From contig CAZYCA010000002.1 of assembly GCA_964645405.1 (NCBI GenBank), forward strand, positions 1-28,487: a stretch of 28,487 nucleotides of DNA. Reading direction: 5' to 3'. Source of the stretch: JAMWDF01 sp964645405. Its GTDB lineage: Bacteria > Ratteibacteria > UBA8468 > B48-G9 > DSTR01. The notes under the pieces were generated by a model, which made no database searches, was not told where the DNA came from, and saw nothing but the letters and a program-made list of their open reading frames with translations. The position numbers and the translations under genes are program-made. Shown here piece after piece: positions 14,598 through 23,551 of this stretch (position 1 is its first letter; each line of letters begins with the position of its first letter).

Positions 14598-17060
14598 ATG
14601 CAAATTAAAAAAATTTTTGTTGTTCCTTACTGTCATGCAGACTGGGCCTGGACTTTTCACCGCAGGTGGCACGAAAAGCGTTACGTCCTGATTTTCAAGG
14701 AAGTGCTGGCTCTTTGCCGCAAGCACCCGGACTTTCGCTGGTACTTTGATACCTACATTACACAACTGGAGCCCTTACTACGTTTCTGCCCTGATTTGCT
14801 TCCCGAGTTAAGGAAAAGGATTTATGACGGGCAGATAAATATCTGCGGCACCTTTACCAATCTCAGACCAAGCAGAACAGGTGAAGAAACCCAGATTCGG
14901 GATATTATTCTCGGGCAAAGAATCTTCCGTAAACTTTTTCCGCGAGCAAATCTTTCTGTTTATGCCTCCACAATTGATGTTTCTCTGGGGCACTATCAGA
15001 TGCCCCAGCTGCTAACCCTGGCTGGATACCGCTACTTCCGTTTCTGGAGACCCCATGCTGCTCTTTCTGCTAAGAAGATTCCCCTGGAGTTTTACTGGCA
15101 AGGACAGGATGGCAGCCAGATTCTATGCTGCCGGGGAAGTTACAGTGGTCTCTGCTACCGGCATAAATTCCAGAAAGGGTTTCTGGAGGAACTGGCTTAT
15201 GACAGTCAGCTATCGCCCACCGGGTTGCGCTGGCTCAGCCAGGGGATGGACGACTGTAGACCACTTCGTTCTGCTTACGAAGACAAAGAAATACCTATCT
15301 TTGACTTTATACGCAAATGGAACCGGACAAGAAAGATACCTATTGTTCTGGCTACCCCACTGGAGTTTTTTCAGGAACTGGAAAAGGAAAAACATAACCT
15401 ACCCAGGGTCGCTACTTCCCTGGATATTTGTGAAGTGGCATACAATGTTGGCTGGGGTGGTCAACACGGTCTTTTCCATTACCGGCAGGAAAACGACCTG
15501 AATCTCAGACAGGCAGAAACATACTCTGCCTTAGCTACCTTCTGGCGGGAAAAGTATCCCCGGGTAGAAATGGAAAACCTCTGGCAACAACATCTGGTTA
15601 CCTGTAGTCATGCTACTCAATGGTTATTTACCTCTGACTTTGAAGAAATGAAAAATTTAGCCTGCTATGTTGCTCTTTCCACACGCCGACTAAAAACAAA
15701 TTCTCTAAAAAGCATCGCCAGTGAATTATCTTTCCCTGCTGGCTGGGAAGTTCTTCTTTTCAATCCTCTGCCTTACGAGAGAGAAGAAAATGTTGATTTA
15801 GTAATCTCTTTTCCGGAAAAAAACCAGAACTTCAGCCTGCAGGACAATTCAGGCAAGGTTTTTCTCTACCAGGTAAATGAGATTAACGACCGCGGCAGAA
15901 AATCAGTCTGGGAATATTTTCTCACTGCCCGGGTGAAATTACCTGCCTGTGGGTTCACCCCGCTTTACCTGAGCAAAAGAAAATCTTATTTCCACAGGAA
16001 AAAATATCTTTCCTGGAAACCAATCTGGGAAAATCAAGAACTGGTGAATTTAAAAGTCGGGGAAAATGAGTACCAGGCACCTGAAGGTTCAGGTTTTGGT
16101 ACTTTAAAGCTTTATCATGTAGACACGGAAAAAGGAATTCTGCATGTTGGTCCGGTAAGCAGAATAGAAACTGCTAACTGGGAAAAGACTGAACAAAAAC
16201 AGGATGGCGTGCTTTTTTCTCTCTGGGAAAGTTATGGCCAGATTGGACACCACAGCGTAATCCGGAAAATCCTTTTCCATAAAACTGAACCACGTCTGGA
16301 ATTCCAGATAGAGATAAACTGGCAGCACCAGGACGGATTTATTGTTCTGGAATGGCCTCGCTGGAAAGAAAGCAAAATCGCTGGTGATATTCCTTTTGGT
16401 GTGGAAGAAAAAAACCTTACCCTGGAACCATTTAATCTTTCCAGTGGCAGAACCTGGGACACCATTGAGCGACAAAGAGAAAACCTTTTTTACGCTAAAT
16501 CCTTTGTCTCTCAGAGTAACGGCTGTTCGTCCCTTACATATGTTAACCATGATGCCACCGGTTATTACCTTCTCGGAGATAAAACCATCAGCAATATCCT
16601 GCACAACAGTGTTACCAAACTTACCGGATGGGAAAGGTTTCTCAATCCAGGTATAAAAGGACTGGGACAGCATCGTTTTGTTTCTCACCTATTTTTTCTA
16701 CCGGCTACATGTAGAAGTAACCATCTCGCGCGCCGTGCCCAGCAATTAGGAATTCTCCCGGAAAAAATTTCCGGCCAATGTATTCCTGCCGGTAAGGAAA
16801 AAATAAAAAGTCTTCTTTCCCTGGCTCCAGGAAATCTTATCTTTACCAGTTTCTACTGCGAGGGCCAGGAGTATGTCCTGAGATTTTACGAAACAGAGGG
16901 AAAGAAAACAAAAGCCATTATTCGCCTTGCCAGAGAAACAACCAGAATTTACAGGACCAACCTTCTCGGAAAGCAGAGAGAAGAAATCTACCCGTCTAAT
17001 CCCATCACTACCAGAGTAAAACCCTGGGAAATTGTGACCCTGCGTTTCAGGTTAAAATAA
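14598..17060 (+). CDS. Glycoside hydrolase family 38 (alpha-mannosidase-like) enzyme
   Basis: An 820-aa cytoplasmic protein (no signal peptide). Residues 1-300 follow the GH38 catalytic domain: PYCHADWAWTF with zinc ligands H13 and D15, a YFDTYITQLE segment, ICGTFTNLRPSRTGEE, and STIDVSLGHYQMPQLL in which D127 is the likely nucleophile. A VGWGGQHGLFHYRQE segment near residue 290 gives the start of the helical middle domain and a further zinc His. The rest forms the beta-rich C-terminal domains (for example SGRTWDTIERQRE). The length is normal for the family. The substrate could be a mannoside or a related glycan; it may act on oligosaccharides imported after breakdown by the secreted proteins on the left, though that link is inferred. 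ATG 14598 is preferred over the adjacent TTG at 14595. Confidence 0.82.
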   Translation: MQIKKIFVVPYCHADWAWTFHRRWHEKRYVLIFKEVLALCRKHPDFRWYFDTYITQLEPLLRFCPDLLPELRKRIYDGQINICGTFTNLRPSRTGEETQIRDIILGQRIFRKLFPRANLSVYASTIDVSLGHYQMPQLLTLAGYRYFRFWRPHAALSAKKIPLEFYWQGQDGSQILCCRGSYSGLCYRHKFQKGFLEELAYDSQLSPTGLRWLSQGMDDCRPLRSAYEDKEIPIFDFIRKWNRTRKIPIVLATPLEFFQELEKEKHNLPRVATSLDICEVAYNVGWGGQHGLFHYRQENDLNLRQAETYSALATFWREKYPRVEMENLWQQHLVTCSHATQWLFTSDFEEMKNLACYVALSTRRLKTNSLKSIASELSFPAGWEVLLFNPLPYEREENVDLVISFPEKNQNFSLQDNSGKVFLYQVNEINDRGRKSVWEYFLTARVKLPACGFTPLYLSKRKSYFHRKKYLSWKPIWENQELVNLKVGENEYQAPEGSGFGTLKLYHVDTEKGILHVGPVSRIETANWEKTEQKQDGVLFSLWESYGQIGHHSVIRKILFHKTEPRLEFQIEINWQHQDGFIVLEWPRWKESKIAGDIPFGVEEKNLTLEPFNLSSGRTWDTIERQRENLFYAKSFVSQSNGCSSLTYVNHDATGYYLLGDKTISNILHNSVTKLTGWERFLNPGIKGLGQHRFVSHLFFLPATCRSNHLARRAQQLGILPEKISGQCIPAGKEKIKSLLSLAPGNLIFTSFYCEGQEYVLRFYETEGKKTKAIIRLARETTRIYRTNLLGKQREEIYPSNPITTRVKPWEIVTLRFRLK

Positions 17061-17064
17061 ATTT

Positions 17065-17452
17065 TTAAGGGTATAAGTCAGGGTTTTGTTGAGCATGCTT
17101 TTGCAATCCAGCCACAATCGCCTGCCACTTTCCAGACCAGCGAGCAGCAGGAATGTCTTCAGTAATACCTATAATCAGTCCGTCCCCTGATTCCACTTCG
17201 TTAAGAAGTTCTATGGTGAGTTTTTCCACTTCCCGGTCACTTTTCAGATGAACGAAGGAAGGAAATAATCCAGTTTTGTTCTCCCAATAGATTCTGCCAG
17301 TAAACCGCAGTTAGCATCAAAATGGCTGCCGATAAGTTTACCATGCTGGTGCATGATTTCTGTCTGACAAAGGGGAACCATACTCTCGTAAATGCTACCG
17401 TATCAGAGTGTGCCCCCTTCAATGCCATCTCCACTCTTTCTTTCGGTGTCAT
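17065..17452 (-). pseudogene. Decayed URO-D (uroporphyrinogen decarboxylase) superfamily gene
   Basis: Fragments of one URO-D-like protein lie in three reading frames on the minus strand. Frame one, from ATG 17452, gives MTPKERVEMALKGAHSDTVAF, the standard N-terminus of this superfamily. A second frame continues with IYESMVPLCQTE and then HGKLIGSHFDANCGLLAESI and RTKLDYF, a C-terminal segment normally about 200 residues further on, ending at a stop at 17244-17246. The third frame gives REVEKLTIELLNEVESGDG, then LIIGITEDIPAARWSGKWQ, and stops at 17065-17067. Total coding potential is about 130 codons against about 350 for an intact gene, so there is a large internal deletion plus two frameshifts. 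URO-D-like proteins include methyltransferases of one-carbon metabolism as well as heme enzymes; which one this was cannot be told. Confidence 0.78.
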
Positions 17453-17535
17453 GAAATTTTTTAGTTTTTCCCAGGACAAGAACCACTACTTTTTATGGGA
17501 ATCTGCTGCTGATATGTCTCCAAACAAATCTAAGG

Positions 17536-18750
17536 CTATATGTTTTTCAGATATTTCCTAATCTCCCTGGTTTTACCAGCCATTTTCCGGAGATTATGCG
17601 AGAAATATTCTGCCACCAGTTTTTCCATCAACATCTCTTTCTGGTGGTAAAGTTTCTTCAGTGGCCTGGGTTTTCTTCTGGCTAAACTGTAATGGCAGAT
17701 AAGCGGAAGGGCTACTGTAGAATCAAGGTAACAGACAATAGCATCAGGAAGCATCTCCGGGTCAACCTTACCCCAGGAGACCGCTTCATGGGGAGTGGCT
17801 CCGGAAAGACCGCCTGTATCCGGTCTGGCATCAGTAATCTGGAGAAAATAGTCATGCCCTAATTCCCTTATCAGTAAAACTTCCTGTATCTGGGGTTCAG
17901 TCTGGAGTAAAAAGTTTTTGGGACTGCCGCCTCCTACAAGGAATGCTGCAGACTTCCCACCCGACCGTTTTGCGTGAAGGACAATGGATGTTGTCTCATT
18001 GACATCAATGCTGGGATTAATCTTCAGTTTGTTGCCTTCAATCTCCAAACCAGCAATGTTCATTCCGATAGTGGAATCCCCGGGTGAACTGGTAAAAAGT
18101 GGCACCCCTGCTCGGTAGGCAGCCGCCAGAATGGAAACCCCGTGCTGTCCAGTTTTTTTCTCCCAGGCATCAGCGTACCTGCCCAGGTGATGATAAAATT
18201 CACAGGTACCCATTTCTTTCTGAAACTCTGGCTGTACTAAAATCGTCTTCAGAATTTTGTCAGTTTCCATCAGGCAGTCAGTATAGCCAAGAAAGATATC
18301 GTATATCCGCACCACATCATTAACCCTTAAATCTCTATCATCCACCAGCGGTGAACCAACATGGAGAGGTAAATTGAAAGCAAAGTGTAGGTCGTGATAA
18401 AGATTAGCACCAGTGGCTACCATCCAGTCTATAAAACCAGCCTCAATCAAAGGTACAATTGTGGAAGGACCCAGACCAGCAGGAGTGAGTGCTCCAGCCA
18501 GGCTCATACCCACAGTGACATCTTCACCCAGCATCTTTTCCGTAAAAAGACGGCAGGCTTCCCTTAATCTGGCTGAGTTATAAGCTAAGAAAGCATTATC
18601 AATAAGTTCCTCCAGACTTTCCTTACCAGTAATTGCCTCTGGTAGAATCCGCCGGCCAGAAAGATACCTGAACTTGCGGGGACACTTCTTTTTTCTCAAC
18701 CAATCAGGTAAGTCACTTAAATCTTTTCTCATTCTCCGGAAAGATTTCAC
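17536..18750 (-). CDS. Bacterial deoxyhypusine synthase-like protein
   Basis: A 404-aa cytoplasmic protein of the deoxyhypusine synthase superfamily. Conserved blocks include GMSLAGALTPAGLG (81-94) and DWMVATGANLYHDLHF (108-123) for NAD binding, SSPGDSTIGMNIAG (221-234), and DTGGLSGATPHEAVSWGK (311-328), in which K328 matches the lysine that forms the enzyme-substrate imine. In eukaryotes and archaea the enzyme moves the aminobutyl group of spermidine to eIF5A; bacteria lack eIF5A, and homologues can act as homospermidine synthases or in other polyamine reactions, so the substrate is open. The start is GTG 18750 with GGAGG five bases upstream; an in-frame ATG follows at 18732. It diverges from the CRISPR-Cas operon. 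Confidence 0.87.
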   Translation of the reverse strand: MKSFRRMRKDLSDLPDWLRKKKCPRKFRYLSGRRILPEAITGKESLEELIDNAFLAYNSARLREACRLFTEKMLGEDVTVGMSLAGALTPAGLGPSTIVPLIEAGFIDWMVATGANLYHDLHFAFNLPLHVGSPLVDDRDLRVNDVVRIYDIFLGYTDCLMETDKILKTILVQPEFQKEMGTCEFYHHLGRYADAWEKKTGQHGVSILAAAYRAGVPLFTSSPGDSTIGMNIAGLEIEGNKLKINPSIDVNETTSIVLHAKRSGGKSAAFLVGGGSPKNFLLQTEPQIQEVLLIRELGHDYFLQITDARPDTGGLSGATPHEAVSWGKVDPEMLPDAIVCYLDSTVALPLICHYSLARRKPRPLKKLYHQKEMLMEKLVAEYFSHNLRKMAGKTREIRKYLKNI

Positions 18751-18788
18751 TTTGCCCTCCTACTCCTATAGGTACCAACTTCTTTTTA

Positions 18789-18817
18789 ATTTAACTTTAT
18801 CCTGAAAAATATGTCAA
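18789..18817 (-). promoter_or_regulatory. Promoter of the deoxyhypusine synthase-like gene
   Basis: On the minus strand a perfect TTGACA (18812-18817) is followed after 17 bp by TTAAAT (18789-18794). The leader is about 30 nt and carries GGAGG before GTG 18750. Confidence 0.65.
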
Positions 18818-18864
18818 TAGAAACCCTTTTCCCCTTCTCTGACAGTTTTAAAATACCTCCCACC

Positions 18865-18894
18865 TTGACCGTTTCCCCTGCTGAAAATTAAAAT
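18865..18894 (+). promoter_or_regulatory. Promoter of the cas operon
   Basis: TTGACC (18865-18870) is followed after 18 bp by TAAAAT (18889-18894). The predicted start is near 18901, about 22 nt before the cas3 ATG. The only ribosome-site match, AAGGA at 18904-18908, is rather far from the ATG (14 bases), so cas3 may be weakly translated. Confidence 0.6.
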
Positions 18895-18922
18895 GAACCA
18901 TTGAAGGAAAAGCGCAAAGATT

Positions 18923-21535
18923 ATGCAGGGACAAAAACCCAAGTTTCCCTGGGCAAAGTTAGAAATTTATCCAGATGGTGTAAGCTGGCATCCTCTTTCT
19001 GACCACTGCTGTGATGTAGGAGCCTGCCTGGCAACTATGCTGATTAAACTTCCAGTTTTAAGACAGAGACTGGCAGCAACAGGTAATCTGTCAGATTTAA
19101 CCCCTGCTCAGATTCAGCGTCTTTCCATTCTGGCAGCCCTGCACGACATCGGGAAAGCTAATCGGGGTTTCCAGGCCAGGTGGAACCAGGATTCTCAAAA
19201 AGCTGGACATACCAGCGAAGCATTACAACTTATCCTGCCCGGAAGATTAAATTCTTCTCTTAATTTACACCTGCTTTCAGAATGGGTGGAAAACAGAATA
19301 GCCATTCTTCAATTACTGGCAGCCTCTTTTTCTCACCATGGTGTCCCGGTAGTGCCCAGAGACAGCCAGCACTTCTGGCAGGATGATTCTACCTACCAGC
19401 CGCTAACAGTGGTAAATCAAATTGTACAACAAATATTTTCCTGGTTTCCTGAAGCATTTGAATCAAAAGATGCGCTTCTGCCTTCCCATCCTGAGTTCCA
19501 GCACTTTTTTTGCGGACTGGTAACTCTGGCTGACTGGATTGCTTCAGACACCCGTTTTTTCCCCTTCTCTCAAGAAGGTGAAGAAAATCGTGTAGAAATA
19601 GCCACTGCTGCTTCCTTAAAAGCTCTGGCAAGTCTGGGTATGGATATCTCACTTGCAAAAAAATTTTTAATCCCGAAACCGCCGACTTTTGAGCATACTT
19701 TCCCTGGCCGGCACCCTTATCCTTTGCAACAGAAAATAGAAGAATTGCCCTTACCTGACGGGACAGGTGTTGTCCTGGTGGAAAGTGAAACAGGTTCAGG
19801 AAAAACAGAAACGGCTATCCGTTACTTTTTACGTCTTTTTCGTGCTGGTCTGGTTGAAGGTATGTATTTTGCTCTTCCTACCAGGTCTGCTGCTTCCCAG
19901 ATTCACCGCCGTATAGTAAAAGCCCTCAGGTCTGTTTGGGGAGAGAATCCTCCACCAGTTGTTCTTGCTGTTCCAGGATACATCCGTGTTGATGAAGTAG
20001 AAGCAACAAAACTGGCTGATTTTGAAGTGCTATGGCCTGATAAAGACCGTTACCGCTATCGTGGCTGGGCAGCTGAACATCCCAAAAGATATATGGCTGC
20101 ACCTATTATCATAGGAACGATTGACCAGGTCCTACTTTCTACTCTAACAGTTCCTCATGCCCATCTTCGTTCTTCTGCTTTATCCCGACACCTTCTGGTG
20201 GTGGACGAAGTTCATGCCAGCGACCCTTACATGACAGTACTTCTTCAAAAGGTGCTGCAGTATCTCTTATCCGTGGGAAGTCATATCCTGTTGATGTCAG
20301 CCACCCTTGGCTCCACTGCAGCCTGCCGTCTGCTAAATCCCTCTTCCGGGAATCCGCCTCCTCCCTTAGAAAAATCTCTCAAAATTCCTTACCCTGCTAT
20401 TACCTATTCTTTGCTGAACAAAAACTTATCTACCATCTGCGTCCCTTCATCTTTACCTGGGAAAAAAGTTCGTATAAAACCAGAACCTTGTGCAAACCAG
20501 ACTGAAGATATTGCTAAACTGGCACTGGACTATGTAAAAAAAGGGGCAAAAGTAGCAATTTTACGCAATACTGTTGCTGATGCTATCAAGACACAGGTAG
20601 AGATAGAAAGACAGTCTGGTCTCAACACACCTTACCTTTTTAGATGCCAGGACGTAGTTACTCTACATCATTCTCGTTTTTCCCCTCAGGACCGCATCTT
20701 GCTTGATAGAGCTATTGAGGAAAGATTTGGCAAGTCTTCTTCTCCCGGCGGTGCGTTAATTGTTTGCACTCAGACAGTAGAACAAAGCCTGGATGTAGAT
20801 TTTGATGTTATGCTTACAGACCTGTGCCCTATGGATGTATTGTTGCAAAGGCTTGGTCGTGTTCATCGCCACAGAGAAACAAAAAGACCGTCTGGACTAA
20901 CTGAACCTGTCTGTCATGTTCTTATTCCCGAACAAAGAAACCTGGATAAATATATTCAATCATCCGGTCCAGAGAAAGGTGAAGCCAGTGGTCCTTTCGG
21001 TTTAGGTACGGTCTACCAGGATTTACGTGTCCTTGAGGCTACCTGGCGCCTGCTTAATAAATACCCATACCTTTCTCTCCCCCAGCAGAATAGATACCTG
21101 GTGGAAAACACCACTCATCCTGAAGTTCTCCAGAGCATTACACAAGAACTGAAAGGACCCTGGGTTTATCATCAACAAAAAATGGAGGGTATCGCTTTAG
21201 CGCAAAGGCAACTGGCGCACCTCAACCTTCTGGATAGAAGCATACCTTTTGGGCAAGCCGATTGTCTTTTTCCGGAGCAAACAGGCGAAATTCTAACCAG
21301 GTTAGGAGAGAAGGACCGTCTTTTCCGTTTTTCTGAACCTGTAAGTAGCCCTTTCGGACAGGAACTAAGTACTCTTACTATTCCTCAGTGGATGACAAAA
21401 AATTTGACTTTTGAAGAGCCCATGGTAAACTCTATAAATATCCATGGTCAGATATTCTTTACTGTGGACAAAAGAAAATTTGTCTATGACCGGCTGGGCT
21501 TAAGGATAGCTAACGATGTGGAATCTTCTTACTGA
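18923..21535 (+). CDS. cas3: CRISPR-associated helicase-nuclease Cas3 (type I-E)
   Basis: An 870-aa fusion of HD nuclease and SF2 helicase, the effector that Cascade recruits to unwind and degrade target DNA. HD metal ligands are seen in H23 or H28, LHDIGK (H74-D75), H96 and SHHG (H138-H139). Helicase motifs: ETGSGKT (289-295, Walker A), DEVH (428-431, Walker B), SAT (459-461), and the C-terminal TQTVEQSLDVDFD and QRLGRVHRH (motifs V and VI with the Arg finger). All key residues are present, so the enzyme looks active. The length is close to that of E. coli Cas3 (888 aa). It is the first gene of the operon and overlaps cas8e by 20 bp. Confidence 0.96.
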   Translation: MQGQKPKFPWAKLEIYPDGVSWHPLSDHCCDVGACLATMLIKLPVLRQRLAATGNLSDLTPAQIQRLSILAALHDIGKANRGFQARWNQDSQKAGHTSEALQLILPGRLNSSLNLHLLSEWVENRIAILQLLAASFSHHGVPVVPRDSQHFWQDDSTYQPLTVVNQIVQQIFSWFPEAFESKDALLPSHPEFQHFFCGLVTLADWIASDTRFFPFSQEGEENRVEIATAASLKALASLGMDISLAKKFLIPKPPTFEHTFPGRHPYPLQQKIEELPLPDGTGVVLVESETGSGKTETAIRYFLRLFRAGLVEGMYFALPTRSAASQIHRRIVKALRSVWGENPPPVVLAVPGYIRVDEVEATKLADFEVLWPDKDRYRYRGWAAEHPKRYMAAPIIIGTIDQVLLSTLTVPHAHLRSSALSRHLLVVDEVHASDPYMTVLLQKVLQYLLSVGSHILLMSATLGSTAACRLLNPSSGNPPPPLEKSLKIPYPAITYSLLNKNLSTICVPSSLPGKKVRIKPEPCANQTEDIAKLALDYVKKGAKVAILRNTVADAIKTQVEIERQSGLNTPYLFRCQDVVTLHHSRFSPQDRILLDRAIEERFGKSSSPGGALIVCTQTVEQSLDVDFDVMLTDLCPMDVLLQRLGRVHRHRETKRPSGLTEPVCHVLIPEQRNLDKYIQSSGPEKGEASGPFGLGTVYQDLRVLEATWRLLNKYPYLSLPQQNRYLVENTTHPEVLQSITQELKGPWVYHQQKMEGIALAQRQLAHLNLLDRSIPFGQADCLFPEQTGEILTRLGEKDRLFRFSEPVSSPFGQELSTLTIPQWMTKNLTFEEPMVNSINIHGQIFFTVDKRKFVYDRLGLRIANDVESSY

Positions 21536-23027
21536 GCAAGTTATCCACGTACAAGTTGCTGGAAACCAGAAAAAGTTATGTTCCCTCCCGGAAATCTTTT
21601 CGTTGCTGTGTAATAACGAAATTGTTTCTTTCCCTCATTTAGCTGCGTATCAAAAACAGTCCTGGTATTCTTTTCTTATCCAGCTTGCTGGTCTTGCCTT
21701 AGCTACTGCTGGGAGCGATAAATGTCCAGATCCAGGTGCAAATTGGCTTTCTCTTATTAGAAACCTCACGGGTAAATTTCCAGACGACCAGCCCTGGCAT
21801 CTGGTAGTAAACGATTTAAGCCAGCCAGCCTTTTTGCAACCTCCTGTTCCAGAAAATTCCTTGAAAGAATTTGATGGTCCCTTCTTTTCCGCTGATGAAA
21901 ACGATATTCTGGTGACCAGCAAAAATCATGATGTCAAGATGCGCCGCATCATCAAACCAGAACCCGACCACTGGGTTTACAGTCTTGTGAATTTGCAAAC
22001 AATGCAGGGGTATCTGGGATTGGGTAAAGGTGGTAGAAACTATGGCATTAGCAGAATGAATGGTGGGTTTGGTAGCCGTCCCCTGGTTCATTACACTAAA
22101 AGCCTTCTCTGGGGTGAATCCTTTAAACGTGATTTATCCATTTTGCTCAAGGAGCGACAAAACCTCATAAAAAGTTACAACTTTCGTGAGCAGGATGGGG
22201 TTGGTTTGCTCTGGCTTTTACCGTGGGATGGAAAAACTTCTCTCTCTTTAACCGAACTTGACCCCTTTTATATTGAGATTTGCCGACGTGTCCGTCTTAC
22301 TGTTGATAATGGCAAAATAAGCCTCTACCGCAGAGGCACAACAAATCCAAGAATAGCCAGTGAAGAAATTAACGGAAATACTGGCGACCCCTGGACCCCC
22401 GTGCATAAAACATCAGGTAAATCACTCACCGTCAGCAAAACTGGGTTTGAATACAGGTTGATGCAGAAACTTCTTTTCAGCAATGATTATTCCCCGGGTG
22501 TCTGTCAGAAACCAACAGAAACTGATACCACTATCAGGGCAGTTTGCCTGGCAAGAGGACAGGGACAAACTCAGGGATTTCATGAAAGAATAATTCCCAT
22601 TGACCCCAGGGCTCGTTCCTGGTTTATCCCGGCAGAAAAAAGAAATCACTTGGGATGGCTGTCAGGCGAATATGTAAAACTGGCAGCTCTCATCAGGCAA
22701 GCCTTGCGCCGGTCTATAAAAATCCTCCTGAAGGCAGGCAGGGAAAAAGCCCAGCTACACAGTCGCTGGGATGAAACTTTACTCTCTCAGTTTGACAGAG
22801 AAGTAGACCAGATATTTTTCCCCTTTCTCTGGGCTGCTCTGGAAAAACCCGAACCGGAACAACTTATTTCCTGGCAGGAGAAAACAGCAGAAATAGGCAG
22901 AAAAATCCTTTCTTCCGCTGAGCAATCCTTACCTTTATCCACTGCCCTTCGTTACAAGGCAGTCGTCCAGGCACAGGCAGTTTACCAGGCTGCTGTGCGC
23001 AAGATTTCCCAAAGGGGTGAAAAATGA
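21516..23027 (+). CDS. casA: Cascade large subunit Cas8e (Cse1/CasA)
   Basis: A 503-aa protein in the position and of the length expected for Cse1 (E. coli 502 aa). It reads the PAM and recruits Cas3. Visible family features are an N-terminal LPEIFSLL segment, PAFLQPPVPE (residues about 104-113), and the block from about 156 to 191, SLVNLQTMQGYLGLGKGGRN followed by YGISRMNGGFGSRPLVHY, corresponding to the Gln-Thr and Gly-rich loop region of Cse1. The C-terminal part (from about 380) is helical, as in the four-helix bundle. Start ATG 21516 lies within the end of cas3; its stop overlaps the next start by ATGA. Confidence 0.92.
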   Translation: MWNLLTEQVIHVQVAGNQKKLCSLPEIFSLLCNNEIVSFPHLAAYQKQSWYSFLIQLAGLALATAGSDKCPDPGANWLSLIRNLTGKFPDDQPWHLVVNDLSQPAFLQPPVPENSLKEFDGPFFSADENDILVTSKNHDVKMRRIIKPEPDHWVYSLVNLQTMQGYLGLGKGGRNYGISRMNGGFGSRPLVHYTKSLLWGESFKRDLSILLKERQNLIKSYNFREQDGVGLLWLLPWDGKTSLSLTELDPFYIEICRRVRLTVDNGKISLYRRGTTNPRIASEEINGNTGDPWTPVHKTSGKSLTVSKTGFEYRLMQKLLFSNDYSPGVCQKPTETDTTIRAVCLARGQGQTQGFHERIIPIDPRARSWFIPAEKRNHLGWLSGEYVKLAALIRQALRRSIKILLKAGREKAQLHSRWDETLLSQFDREVDQIFFPFLWAALEKPEPEQLISWQEKTAEIGRKILSSAEQSLPLSTALRYKAVVQAQAVYQAAVRKISQRGEK

Positions 23028-23551
23028 CTTCCAGTGTGGAGATGAGTTTAACTGAGAAAAGCTTAGAAACATTGGTGGAGAAACTGGCTTCTACTCTTGC
23101 TTTCGCCGGCAGGGGAGAAATTGCCAGTCTACGAAGATTAAATATAGAAGAACCTTTTTCCCCGGAGTTCTGGAAGTATGTCGTCAGTTACATTAGCCCG
23201 GATAGACCTTTAACTGCAGAAGAAGAAAAATCCTGGGCAGCGATTATTTCAGGCATGGCTAAGATGGTGCCCTTTCATCATCGGAAAGGACGTTCTCTCG
23301 GTAAAGTGCTGGCGGAAAATGATTTTTCCGAGCAAAGGCTCTTGAAACTTTTACGGCTACAGGGACAGCATCTACGTGCCGGTATCCGCAGACTTGCCAT
23401 CTTCCTCTCCTTTAGGGCTGAACCTTTTGACTGGACAACCATTGCGGCTCTGCTTCTTACACAGGACTCTGAAAAGAATGAGGAAATCAGAAGAAGAATT
23501 GCCCGTGATTACTTTCTAACCCAGAAACAAAAGGAGGCAAAAAATGGCTGA
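23024..23551 (+). CDS. casB: Cascade small subunit Cse2 (CasB, Cas11e)
   Basis: A 175-aa, mostly helical, basic protein matching Cse2, which lines the Cascade belly as a dimer and stabilises the R-loop. Seen features: EIASLRRLN near residue 35, FWKYV, the central FHHRKGRSLGKVLAE motif, and LLKLLRLQGQHLRAGIRRLA with several Arg residues. It overlaps the previous gene by 4 bp and the next by 8 bp. Confidence 0.92.
   Translation: MTSSVEMSLTEKSLETLVEKLASTLAFAGRGEIASLRRLNIEEPFSPEFWKYVVSYISPDRPLTAEEEKSWAAIISGMAKMVPFHHRKGRSLGKVLAENDFSEQRLLKLLRLQGQHLRAGIRRLAIFLSFRAEPFDWTTIAALLLTQDSEKNEEIRRRIARDYFLTQKQKEAKNG

Noticed and set aside
17237..17479. An 80-aa minus-strand open frame as an intact small gene
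   Set aside because: Only its first part is protein-like (URO-D N-terminus); the rest is in the wrong frame compared with the URO-D C-terminal remnants.
18871..18880. GTTTCCCCTG upstream of cas3 as a stray CRISPR repeat fragment or tracr-like antirepeat
   Set aside because: Only eight bases match the repeat start and nothing beyond follows; it is the spacer of the cas promoter and the match is probably chance.
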